Part shown: positions 1 to 6,173 of the stretch, piece after piece
Numbering within the stretch: the stretch's first letter is position 1
Layout of the letters: each line of letters begins with the position of its first letter
NCBI GenBank assembly: GCA_028276125.1
Contig: JAPYWY010000014.1
Coordinates: 1 to 14,020, forward strand
DNA length: 14,020 bases
Direction: 5' to 3'
Source of the DNA: Pseudothermotoga sp.
GTDB lineage: Bacteria; Thermotogota; Thermotogae; Thermotogales; DSM-5069
Translations under genes and position numbers: made by a program
Notes under the pieces: model-generated
What the model saw: only the letters and a program-made list of their open reading frames with translations
Told to the model about the DNA's origin: nothing
The model's database searches: none

Positions 1-128
1 TCCACTTGCTCGAGCTTGTTGAGAACCTCGTTCATCTGACTCCAAAGCTGTTCGTTTTCTTCTTTCAAACGTTTGTAGTCCTCTAACAACTTGTCGAGCA
101 GTTCTTGCAGCTCAACGATCTTGTCCAA
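1..128 (-). CDS. Partial coiled-coil protein (N-terminus only)
   Basis: The minus strand has an open frame starting at a TTG (128-126) and running off the left edge, giving 42 residues. A GGAGAGG-type ribosome site lies about 9 bases upstream (roughly 138-146), which is the reason for this start. The visible protein is all hydrophilic helix with Leu/Ile/Val at heptad spacing (LDKIVELQELL, then KLLEDYKRLKEENEQL) and no Gly or Pro, so it should form a coiled coil. It resembles short structural or cell-division coiled coils such as the ZapB/YabA type only in this general way; no family can be assigned from this fragment. It is divergent from hutH and shares a 112-bp upstream region with it. Confidence 0.6.
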   Translation of the reverse strand, partial: MDKIVELQELLDKLLEDYKRLKEENEQLWSQMNEVLNKLEQV

Positions 129-166
129 AGCAGCACACCCCTCTCCGTGTGCTTTTTTCACAACAA

Positions 167-202
167 ATGATATCACAAAGGCTAAACTTTTTGTCTTTTC
201 AA
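167..202 (-). promoter_or_regulatory. Possible promoter of the minus-strand coiled-coil gene
   Basis: Read on the minus strand, 175-167 is TG-A-TATCAT, an extended -10 box (5 of 6 to TATAAT). A partial -35 (AAGACA, 197-192) lies 19 bases upstream; a better TTGAAA (202-197) is 24 bases away, too far. The call rests mainly on the extended -10. It faces away from the hutH promoter. Confidence 0.35.
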
Positions 203-220
203 CGGCACGTGTGATAAATT
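191..220 (+). promoter_or_regulatory. Possible hutH promoter
   Basis: TTGTCT (191-196) and TAAATT (215-220) are separated by 18 bases, and TG at 212-213 makes an extended -10 (TG-A-TAAATT). Transcription would begin near 227, so the ribosome site at 228-234 would lie at the very 5' end of the message. That short leader is the weak point. The TGTGATAAA core is also seen in the proposed hydA promoter. Confidence 0.35.
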
Positions 221-240
221 TGCTCTTGGGGTGGTCGCGT

Positions 241-1758
241 TTGCTCATAGGTGAGAACGATCTGGATGTGCGTTCGATCGTCAACGTTTCCAGACACAAC
301 GAACAGGTCAGCCTATCTCCATCAGCGATCGATAGAATGAGGCATTCTCGAATCGTCATTGAAAAGCTCGCAAGTTTGGAGAAACCCACCTACGGTGTGA
401 ACACTGGCTTCGGAGCGTTCGCAACGACGAAGATACCAAAAGATAAGTTGTTGTCACTCCAAAGGAACATCCTCTTGTCTCACGCTTGTGGGGTTGGTGA
501 AGCTTTGCCTACTGATGTGGTTCGAGCGATGGTCTTGACGAGGGCGTACACTCTGGCTCTGGGTTATTCGGGGGTCAGACCGATCGTCGTCGAAAAACTC
601 TGTGAGCTGTTGAACAAGTCGATAGTGCCGTACGTTCCATCCAAAGGGTCCGTGGGTGCGAGTGGAGATTTGGCACCACTCGCCCACGTTGCACTCGTGC
701 TCATCGGAGAAGGCGAAGTGATGATCGATGGTGAACGCAGGCCAACGCGCGACGCGTTACAACTGTTCAACTTTGAGCCCATCCAACTGCTTGAGAAGGA
801 AGGACTCAGTCTCGTCAACGGTACGCAGGCCATGTCGGCGTGCCTGGCTTTGGCTGTGAACGATGCGCTCAATCTGGTTCGTCTCTCCACAGAAGTCGCC
901 GCGTTGAGTGCGGACGTTTTGTTCGCTTCGCCCGACGCTTACGACGACGCAGTGGCAAAGACGAGGAGACACCGTGGACAAGCCGTCATTATCAAGATGT
1001 TGAGAGAGAGGTTCGAAGCCAGTGAGCTGAGGACCTCACACCTGAACTGCTTGAGGGTTCAGGATGCTTATTCTTTACGTTGCATACCTCAAGTCCATGG
1101 AGCCGTTTTGGACGTTCTGTTCTTCGTGAAGAAGACTGTCGAAGATGAGATCAACTCCGCGACGGACAATCCGATCGTCTACGGAGACAGAGTGATCTCG
1201 CAGGGCAACTTCCACGGAGAACCCCTCGCCTTCGCTGCGGACTTTTTGTGCATAGCGCTCACCGACCTCGGCAACATGATCGAGCGGAGGATCGATAGGC
1301 TGCTGAATCCCAAACTGAACGAAGGCTTACCTCCATTCTTGGCCTTCGGAGAAGCGGGTGTCAATTCTGGCCTGATGATATGGCAGTACACGGCGGCCGC
1401 ACTGTGCAACGAGAACAAGGTTTTGTCACACCCTGCATCCACTGACACGATTCCAACCAGTGGTTTCCAAGAAGACCATGTGAGCATGGGCATGAACGCA
1501 TGTTTGAAACTGCTGAAGGTCCTTGAAAATGTTGAGATGCTCTCGGCGATTGAACTCATGTGCGCCGCGAGAGCCCTCCAGGCAAGAAGACCCATGAGAT
1601 CTTCAAAACTCAACGAGGAACTTTTCTCACGAGTGGAGAATCTCTTGGAGAGCACATCAAACGACACCTACTGGCAGAACAGCTTCAGAAGAATCAAGTA
1701 TTTCGTTGAACAAACGATCAAAGCAACACACACGGAATGGTGGAAAAACTATGAATGA
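241..1758 (+). CDS. hutH: Histidine ammonia-lyase (histidase)
   Basis: Converts L-histidine to urocanate and ammonia, the first step of histidine degradation; cytoplasmic homotetramer. The start is taken as TTG 241, with GGGGTGG at 228-234, giving 505 residues, the usual length; the open frame continues upstream to 91 but that part does not resemble the family. With this start the MIO-forming Ala-Ser-Gly is at residues 140-142 (142-144 in the Pseudomonas putida enzyme), within VGASGDLAPLAH. Other family blocks: YGVNTGFG near 51-58, LSHACG near 79-84 with the His expected of histidase, NGTQAMSA, QDAYSLRC, QGNFHGEPLAF, and QEDHVSMG with Glu at about 411. That Glu, and the Ser-His pair, favour histidine over Tyr or Phe as substrate. 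No hutU, hutI or hutG is in view. Its last 8 bases overlap the next gene. Confidence 0.93.
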   Translation: MLIGENDLDVRSIVNVSRHNEQVSLSPSAIDRMRHSRIVIEKLASLEKPTYGVNTGFGAFATTKIPKDKLLSLQRNILLSHACGVGEALPTDVVRAMVLTRAYTLALGYSGVRPIVVEKLCELLNKSIVPYVPSKGSVGASGDLAPLAHVALVLIGEGEVMIDGERRPTRDALQLFNFEPIQLLEKEGLSLVNGTQAMSACLALAVNDALNLVRLSTEVAALSADVLFASPDAYDDAVAKTRRHRGQAVIIKMLRERFEASELRTSHLNCLRVQDAYSLRCIPQVHGAVLDVLFFVKKTVEDEINSATDNPIVYGDRVISQGNFHGEPLAFAADFLCIALTDLGNMIERRIDRLLNPKLNEGLPPFLAFGEAGVNSGLMIWQYTAAALCNENKVLSHPASTDTIPTSGFQEDHVSMGMNACLKLLKVLENVEMLSAIELMCAARALQARRPMRSSKLNEELFSRVENLLESTSNDTYWQNSFRRIKYFVEQTIKATHTEWWKNYE

Positions 1759-3013
1759 GCCCATTTGGTACGACGATCTGGAGCAGTTTTTGCTCTGTCC
1801 CAGGAGGTTTCAACTCGACAAGGGTACGATCGAACGATCAGAGGCACCGTTGGACTCCTCAGAGTTACTCAGATTCGGTTTTTCCGTCGAAAGACCAATC
1901 CTCGAAGCGGAGATCTTCGGTGTGAGGTTCATTGCGGACCCAGATCTCGCAGTCTTGGAGGAAAACGGCTGGAGATTGGTTCTGAAGAAAGAAGCAAAAA
2001 GATTCAAGCAAAAATACGCAGTCGAAGCCGCTTACCATGCCTACATCTTCTCTCAGCGGGGTTTTCCTGTGAATAGGGTCACCATCTCTTCGCCGTATTT
2101 TGAGGTCGACCTCGATTGGCGGGACGCTCTTCCAAGATTGATTTCACTGCTTGAAAACATCACGACGTTCAGAGAAGAACTGTACGATCCCAGACCGACA
2201 TCCTTGTGCAAGACTTGTCCTCACGTGATAGAGTGTAGCGAAGCATTGATTAGAAAGAAAGATCTGCTCGCGATTCACGGTTTGAACGAACGAACGAGGG
2301 CGAAGCTGCTCAGAGAGGGTATTGAAGACCTCGAAGATCTGCTTAACACTCAAAAGTTGAAGGATTTCTCAAAGGATGTCCTCGAGAAATTGAAAAAGAA
2401 AGCGACAGCTCTGCTCGAAAGACGCCCAATCCTTTTGGAGTCCATTCCAGCGCTTCCCGAGGGTTTGTTCCTCGACATAGAGTCGCACGTGGTCGCTGGG
2501 TACGATTATCTCTTCGGGATCCTCAGCGGCGACGAGTACATTCCCTTCCTGTGCGAAGATAAAGAGCACGAAGGCGCCGTTTTCAAACGCGTCATCGATT
2601 TTCTCCTCTCCAAGGATGGTCCCATCTATCATTACTGCGCGTACGAACCTACGCACTTCAGAGAGCTCGCGCGACTTCACGGTGTCGAGAGTGACTACAT
2701 TCGGTTGAGGAAACGGTTCGTCGACGTGTACCAAATTCTGTCCAGGCACGTCGCATTGCCGTTGTTCAGCTATTCGCTGAAGAGCGTTGCTCGCTACTAC
2801 GGTTTCAGTTGGCGCACGAAACTCGACGGCTGGCGTGCGTGCAAATATTTCCAGATGTGGCTCTCAACGAAAGATCCTTCGCTGCTCGACACGGTGATGA
2901 AGTACAACGAAGACGATGTGCGTGCGACACAGCTGTTGGTCGAAAAGCTGAGGTCGATGGGCTTCAATGAGACGTTACGCATGAGTAATGTGACAGCAAA
3001 AGAGTCTCGTTAG
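1751..3013 (+). CDS. TM0106-type RecB-like nuclease with C-terminal RNase H-like domain
   Basis: A 420-residue protein starting at ATG 1751 inside the end of hutH (8-base overlap); the frame is open further up, but MNEPIWYDDLEQFLLCPRRF matches the usual start of the family. Two domains are visible. Residues 1-165 look like a RecB/Cas4-type nuclease fold with the four iron-sulfur cysteines: C16 in LCPRRF, then C153, C156 and C162. Residues 172-215 are helical and resemble helix-hairpin-helix DNA binding (HGLNERTRAKLLREGIEDL). Residues 238-400 look like a YprB/DEDD exonuclease: LDIES (D242, E244), YHYCAYEP (293-300), YNEDDVRA (385-392). The family's cellular role is unknown to me; DNA or RNA processing or repair is inferred from the folds. 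The RecB part lacks some usual catalytic residues (see findings). Confidence 0.85.
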   Translation: MNEPIWYDDLEQFLLCPRRFQLDKGTIERSEAPLDSSELLRFGFSVERPILEAEIFGVRFIADPDLAVLEENGWRLVLKKEAKRFKQKYAVEAAYHAYIFSQRGFPVNRVTISSPYFEVDLDWRDALPRLISLLENITTFREELYDPRPTSLCKTCPHVIECSEALIRKKDLLAIHGLNERTRAKLLREGIEDLEDLLNTQKLKDFSKDVLEKLKKKATALLERRPILLESIPALPEGLFLDIESHVVAGYDYLFGILSGDEYIPFLCEDKEHEGAVFKRVIDFLLSKDGPIYHYCAYEPTHFRELARLHGVESDYIRLRKRFVDVYQILSRHVALPLFSYSLKSVARYYGFSWRTKLDGWRACKYFQMWLSTKDPSLLDTVMKYNEDDVRATQLLVEKLRSMGFNETLRMSNVTAKESR

Positions 3014-3016
3014 CAT

Positions 3017-3036
3017 TTTACTGACCAGTCGGTAAA
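3017..3036. promoter_or_regulatory. Probable TetR operator before the radical SAM gene
   Basis: TTTACTGACCAGTCGGTAAA is a 20-bp near-palindrome in which 16 of 20 positions obey dyad symmetry (TTTAC-GAC-GTC-GTAAA). TGACC/GTC half sites of this sort are typical of TetR-family operators. It fills the 35-bp gap between the nuclease stop (3013) and the radical SAM ATG (3049), running up to and touching the AAAGGAGG ribosome site (3034-3041). A TetR gene is the second gene downstream, so repression of both genes by that protein is the simple reading. A weak promoter, GTGACA (2990-2995) and TAGCAT (3011-3016) with a 15-base spacer, would place the operator just downstream of the -10. Confidence 0.62.
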
Positions 3037-3048
3037 GGAGGTATTCAC

Positions 3049-4497
3049 ATGGCAGTCGTTGGAGGAGTGAAGGGTTTCATATACCACCAAGCTGGAAAAC
3101 TCGTCGCTTCGGTGCTTCGCAACACAGACGAGGAAGGCTTGTACAAGTTGTTCTCAACTCTCAGTGCCTTGACGAAGGAGCCCTCAAAGAGTGGGCTGAA
3201 GAAACTCGCACTCATGGCGAAGGACAAACATCCGATGATCACGAGTTGGGTCAAGGTGTTCAGGCGTTCCAGCCCTAAGTGCGTTGAGAAGATCATAAAC
3301 AACCTGATCATCAACGAGTTCGCCCTTGGTGAACCAATAAGACAGCAGAAAATGCACGAGCACAAAGTTGTGCTACCGAAACTCGGAGTGATAAGTCCGA
3401 CGTACGCGTGCAATCTGAACTGCGTTGGTTGCTATGCGGGACTCTACGGAAGAAAGTACGAGCTCACCAAAGAAGAGGTCAGCAAGGTCATTCGCGAAGG
3501 AAACGAACTTGGACTGTACTTCTGGGTCATCACGGGAGGCGAGCCGTTCTACTGGCCACACCTGATGGAGATACTGGAAGAGTTCGACGATAATTACTTC
3601 TTGATCTACACGAACGGGACCTTGATAACGGAAGAGGTCGCGAAGAAACTGTCCGAACTTGGGAACGCAACTCCGGCGATATCTGTGGAAGGTTTCGAGC
3701 TCGACACAGACTGGAGGAGAGGCAGGGGTGTGTTCAAGAGCGTGCTCGAGGCTTGGGAGAGGTTGAGAAAATACGGCGTACCGTTCGGAGCATCGATAAC
3801 TGCGACGAGGATGAACCATGACACGCTCATGAAAGATGAGTTCTGGCAGTTCCTCGAAGAGCAGCAAGTGGTCTACGCTTGGGTCTTCCAGTACATGCCC
3901 GTTGGTATGAACGCGTCGATGGACTTGGTTCCGACACCTCAGCAGAGGTATGAGAGGTTCTTCAAGACCGATCAGGTGAGACTGAGCGGTAAGTTTGCCT
4001 TCGTTGCGGACTTCTGGAACCACGGTTTTCTGACGCACGGCTGTCTTGCTGCGGGTGCTAAGTACTTCCACGTGAACGCGAAAGGCTATGTCGAACCGTG
4101 CGTCTTTCAACAGTACGCGGTGGACAGCATAAGAGAAAAATCATTGCTGGAGATATTGAAATCGCCGTTCTTCGAATCTTACAAGCGTATGGTTCCGTAC
4201 TCCAACAACTTGTTCAGGCCATGTCCAATCATAGACAATCCGAAGGTGTACAGGGCCATGGTGAAACACTTCAACGCTATTCCGCAGCACGAAGGTTCAG
4301 AACGTGTCGTCGAAGATCTCGCACCTGAGATAGACAAACTCGCTGAAGAATGGAAAGTTTATGCAGACAAGCTCTGGTACGAACACGGGTACGTCGATCG
4401 TTACCCTGTGAACAGGGGGATCTACAATTACGAGACCAGGATGAAACGTTATGCGAACAAAGAGGAGGCACTCGCTGTCGACAAAACTCTGAAATGA
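3049..4497 (+). CDS. Radical SAM enzyme with possible auxiliary iron-sulfur cluster
   Basis: A 482-residue protein with a very strong ribosome site (AAAGGAGG, 3034-3041) before ATG 3049. The radical SAM signature is C121-x3-C125-x2-C128 (ACNLNCVGCY), binding the [4Fe-4S] that cleaves S-adenosylmethionine. TGGEP (162-166) is the SAM amino-group motif, and IYTNG (186-190) follows as in the family. After the barrel, C332, C351 (GYVEPC) and C392 (RPCPIIDNP) suggest a SPASM-like auxiliary cluster, with fewer cysteines than full SPASM. About 115 residues before the signature are helical and not recognised. No precursor-peptide gene adjoins it, so peptide modification is not supported. Substrate unknown; a lipid-related role such as membrane-spanning lipid synthesis is a guess from the TetR partner and the lineage. 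It is followed after 18 bases by the TetR gene. Confidence 0.85.
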   Translation: MAVVGGVKGFIYHQAGKLVASVLRNTDEEGLYKLFSTLSALTKEPSKSGLKKLALMAKDKHPMITSWVKVFRRSSPKCVEKIINNLIINEFALGEPIRQQKMHEHKVVLPKLGVISPTYACNLNCVGCYAGLYGRKYELTKEEVSKVIREGNELGLYFWVITGGEPFYWPHLMEILEEFDDNYFLIYTNGTLITEEVAKKLSELGNATPAISVEGFELDTDWRRGRGVFKSVLEAWERLRKYGVPFGASITATRMNHDTLMKDEFWQFLEEQQVVYAWVFQYMPVGMNASMDLVPTPQQRYERFFKTDQVRLSGKFAFVADFWNHGFLTHGCLAAGAKYFHVNAKGYVEPCVFQQYAVDSIREKSLLEILKSPFFESYKRMVPYSNNLFRPCPIIDNPKVYRAMVKHFNAIPQHEGSERVVEDLAPEIDKLAEEWKVYADKLWYEHGYVDRYPVNRGIYNYETRMKRYANKEEALAVDKTLK

Positions 4498-4515
4498 GAA
4501 TGGGGAGTGGCCGAT

Positions 4516-5085
4516 TTGTCCAACGCCAGGGAGAGAATCTTGGAGGCGGCGAAGGCCGCCTTCTCTGAAAGAGGCTTCGACGGTGTCAGCATGGAGGAAA
4601 TCGCACAGCGTGCCGGAGTGCGAAAACCACTCATATACTATTATTTTCCGAGCAAAGAGGTGCTCTTCGAGGAAGTTTGGAACAGGGCGTTGGAAGAACT
4701 CGAGAACCACATCTTCAAGGAAGTTGAGGATGAGAATTACTACGTCAAAAAGATCAAGAAATTCCTGAGAGCCTATATAGATTTCGTCACGAGCAGAAAA
4801 GTTTTGTCAAGGGTGATAGAGAAGGAACGCGCGAGTGTGTTGGATGAATCTGGAAAAGGAGACGTTTGGAAGAGGCTCAAAAGGCGTTACGATGATTTTT
4901 TGAACAGAGTGGCACAGCTCATAGAAGAGGGAAAGAAGAACGAACTGGTCAACCCAGAGATAGACTCACAAACCGCGGCAAAATTGATAACGGAAGCCCT
5001 CGCGGCTACGGCGTCCTCAGGTTCTGCTCTGAAATCGATTGAATCGTTCATCATGTCAGGTTTGATGGGAAAGACAGAATCTTGA
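4516..5085 (+). CDS. TetR/AcrR-family transcriptional regulator
   Basis: A 189-residue protein with a typical TetR N-terminal helix-turn-helix: RILEAAKAAFSERGFDGVSM, then EEIAQRAGVRKPLIYYYF with the YYYFPSKEVLF end of the recognition unit, all within residues 7-52. The rest is a helical ligand-binding and dimer domain with no recognised ligand signature. TTG 4516 is preferred because GGGGAG (4502-4507) lies 8 bases upstream; an in-frame GTG at 4507 would add three residues and lacks a well-placed ribosome site. It lies 18 bases after the radical SAM gene on the same strand, so the two are probably one transcript, controlled through the palindrome at 3017-3036. A fatty acyl or other hydrophobic ligand is common in this family but cannot be read here. 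Confidence 0.9.
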   Translation: MSNARERILEAAKAAFSERGFDGVSMEEIAQRAGVRKPLIYYYFPSKEVLFEEVWNRALEELENHIFKEVEDENYYVKKIKKFLRAYIDFVTSRKVLSRVIEKERASVLDESGKGDVWKRLKRRYDDFLNRVAQLIEEGKKNELVNPEIDSQTAAKLITEALAATASSGSALKSIESFIMSGLMGKTES

Positions 5086-5103
5086 AGATTGGAATCGAAC
5101 CTC

Positions 5104-5132
5104 TTGATTTTTGTGTGAGCGCGTGGTAGGAT
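5104..5132 (+). promoter_or_regulatory. Promoter of the tRNA-Arg/tRNA-Lys transcript
   Basis: TTGATT (5104-5109) and TAGGAT (5127-5132) are separated by exactly 17 bases. Transcription should start near 5139-5141, just before tRNA-Arg at 5147. Nothing as good is seen between the tRNAs and infC, so this may also drive infC-rpmI-rplT. Confidence 0.65.
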
Positions 5133-5146
5133 ACTTAAAGGTGTAA

Positions 5147-5221
5147 GCCCCTGTAGTTCAATGGATAGAACGGCGGATTCCTAATCCGCAAATGGAGGTT
5201 CGATTCCTCCCAGGGGCACCA
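5147..5221 (+). tRNA. tRNA-Arg (anticodon CCT)
   Basis: Full cloverleaf of 75 bases: acceptor GCCCCTG pairs with CAGGGGC; D-stem GTTC/GAAC; anticodon stem GCGGA/TCCGC with loop TTCCTAA, so the anticodon is CCT and reads AGG; T-stem GGAGG/CCTCC with loop TTCGATT; discriminator A and an encoded CCA. The short AAAT variable loop is normal for class I. Six bases separate it from tRNA-Lys. Confidence 0.96.
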
Positions 5222-5227
5222 TGGTGT

Positions 5228-5303
5228 GGGCCGTTAGCTCAGCAGGTAGAGCACCTGACTCTTAATCAGGGGGTCGCAGGTTCGAATCCTGCACGGCCCA
5301 CCA
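5228..5303 (+). tRNA. tRNA-Lys (anticodon CTT)
   Basis: Full cloverleaf of 76 bases: acceptor GGGCCGT pairs with ACGGCCC; D-stem GCTC/GAGC; anticodon stem CCTGA/TCAGG with loop CTCTTAA, so the anticodon is CTT and reads AAG; variable loop GGGTC; T-stem GCAGG/CCTGC with loop TTCGAAT; discriminator A and encoded CCA. Likely processed from the same transcript as tRNA-Arg. Confidence 0.96.
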
Positions 5304-5382
5304 GTAACGAAAGCGGAAGCCTTGCTTCCCACCCCGAGACTCGGTCGAAGGGGTTGAGATGGCTCCTGAATGAGATCAGGGA
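5304..5382 (+). promoter_or_regulatory. Structured leader between tRNA-Lys and infC
   Basis: This stretch has no convincing promoter or gene but several inverted repeats: GGAAGC/GCTTCC (5315-5320 with 5324-5329), ACCCC/GGGGT (5331-5335 with 5350-5354) enclosing CCGA/TCGG, and GCTCCTGA with TCAGGGAGGC (5362-5369 with 5376-5385, two bulged G). The last one shares 5383-5385 with the 5' arm of the terminator that follows, so the two hairpins partly exclude each other, as in an attenuator. I do not recognise a named leader family such as the L20 leader here. Confidence 0.4.
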
Positions 5383-5405
5383 GGCGGGCTTTGCCCGCCT
5401 TTTTT
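5383..5405 (+). terminator. Intrinsic terminator or attenuator before infC
   Basis: GGCGGGC (5383-5389), loop TTT, GCCCGCC (5393-5399), then six T (5400-5405): a classic Rho-independent terminator, 8 bp if the flanking A-T pair is counted. It ends only 5 bases before the infC ribosome site. It may simply end the tRNA transcript, but since no promoter is seen between it and infC, partial read-through (attenuation) is likely. Confidence 0.8.
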
Positions 5406-5423
5406 CTTAGGGAGGTAGAGAGC

Positions 5424-5942
5424 ATCGAGAAAGAGCAGATCTTTCTGAAGAACGAGCAAATAAGGTTACCAAAGGTCAGAGTGGTGGGACAGGATGGTAA
5501 GCAACTGGGTGTCATGCCCACGTACAAAGCCATAGAGCTTGCGAGGAAAGAGGGTTTAGACTTAGTTTTGGTCTCACCCAACAGCGATCCACCGGTCGCG
5601 AAGATCATGGACTTCGGCAAGTACATGTACCAGCTTGCCAAGAAACAGAAGGAAGCCAAGAAGAAACAAAAGGTTCAAGAGATCAAGCAGATGAAGTTCA
5701 GGGTCAAGATCGACGAGCACGATTACCAGACGAAGGTCAGACACATCAGACGCTTCCTTGAAGAGGGCAACAAGGTCAAAGTGACGGTCATGTTCAGAGG
5801 CAGGGAGATCACCTTCGCGGAGAAGGGCGAAGAGATACTCAAAAGGATCGCACAAGATGTCAGTGACATAGGCGTGGTCGAGGTCGAACCGAAACTCGAA
5901 GGGAAAGACATGTGGATGCAGATCAAGCCGAAGGAAGAATGA
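5424..5942 (+). CDS. infC: Translation initiation factor IF-3
   Basis: Binds the 30S subunit, prevents premature joining of 50S and checks start-codon pairing. The frame contains the N-domain (NEQIRLPKVRVV, QLGVMPTYKAIELAR, DPPVAKIMDFGKY), a lysine-rich linker (KKQKEAKKKQK) and the C-domain (RVKIDEHDYQTKVRHIRRFL, VTVMFRGREI). The start is placed at ATC 5424: GGGAGG at 5410-5415 is 8 bases upstream, and the 172-residue product has the usual length. The only ATG further up (5370) lies before the terminator hairpin and has no good ribosome site. ATT/ATC/ATA starts are a known feature of infC genes in other bacteria and let IF-3 repress its own translation. First gene of infC-rpmI-rplT, with 15-base gaps. 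Confidence 0.93.
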   Translation: MEKEQIFLKNEQIRLPKVRVVGQDGKQLGVMPTYKAIELARKEGLDLVLVSPNSDPPVAKIMDFGKYMYQLAKKQKEAKKKQKVQEIKQMKFRVKIDEHDYQTKVRHIRRFLEEGNKVKVTVMFRGREITFAEKGEEILKRIAQDVSDIGVVEVEPKLEGKDMWMQIKPKEE

Positions 5943-5957
5943 GGGAGGTTTGAGGTT

Positions 5958-6158
5958 ATGGCCAAGAACAAGATGAAAACGTGCAAGACGGCCGCAAAGA
6001 GGTTTCGAGTGACCAAGAACGGCAAGATCCTTTTCAACCATGCGCGAACGAGGCACACCACTGGAAAGAGAAGAAGATCCGCTCTGCGCGAACTGAGAAA
6101 GAAGGACGTACTGGACAAAGGCGACGCGAAGAGGGTCAAACGACTTCTCGGAGTCTGA
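5958..6158 (+). CDS. rpmI: 50S ribosomal protein L35 (bL35)
   Basis: A 66-residue basic protein of the large ribosomal subunit. It shows the family pattern: MKTCKTAAKRFRVTKNGKI near the N-terminus and DAKRVKRLLGV at the end, with a central Arg/Lys-rich stretch. ATG 5958 follows GGGAGG at 5943-5948 with good spacing. It lies between infC and rplT, the conserved bacterial order. The NHARTRH segment replaces the more usual R/K/A/G/K/S/H region but is within family variation. Confidence 0.95.
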   Translation: MAKNKMKTCKTAAKRFRVTKNGKILFNHARTRHTTGKRRRSALRELRKKDVLDKGDAKRVKRLLGV

Positions 6159-6173
6159 GAAAGGAGGTAAACC

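Noticed and set aside
91..240. Upstream extension of hutH from ATG 91 (50 extra residues)
   Set aside because: It overlaps the minus-strand coiled-coil gene, does not look like the family, and would shift the MIO triad away from the expected 140-144 position; TTG 241 has a ribosome site.
3373..4110. Long minus-strand open frame (245 codons) opposite the radical SAM gene
   Set aside because: Composition and lack of any family motif mark it as an antisense shadow of a gene with intact catalytic motifs.
3049..4497. RiPP maturase role for the radical SAM protein
   Set aside because: No small precursor-peptide gene is visible on either side and no RRE-like or transporter partner is seen.
5079..5109. 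Terminator after the TetR gene (AATCTT-G-AAGATT followed by TTGATTTTTG)
   Set aside because: The inverted repeat has a one-base centre, is A/T-rich and is not directly followed by a T run; TTGATT is better read as the -35 of the tRNA promoter.
5370..5423. IF-3 start at ATG 5370
   Set aside because: It would encode the terminator hairpin as protein, lacks a well-placed ribosome site and adds 18 residues not typical of IF-3.
5304..5423. Canonical L20-leader regulatory RNA
   Set aside because: The hairpins are short and I cannot match them to the conserved core of that leader; only a general attenuator is supported.
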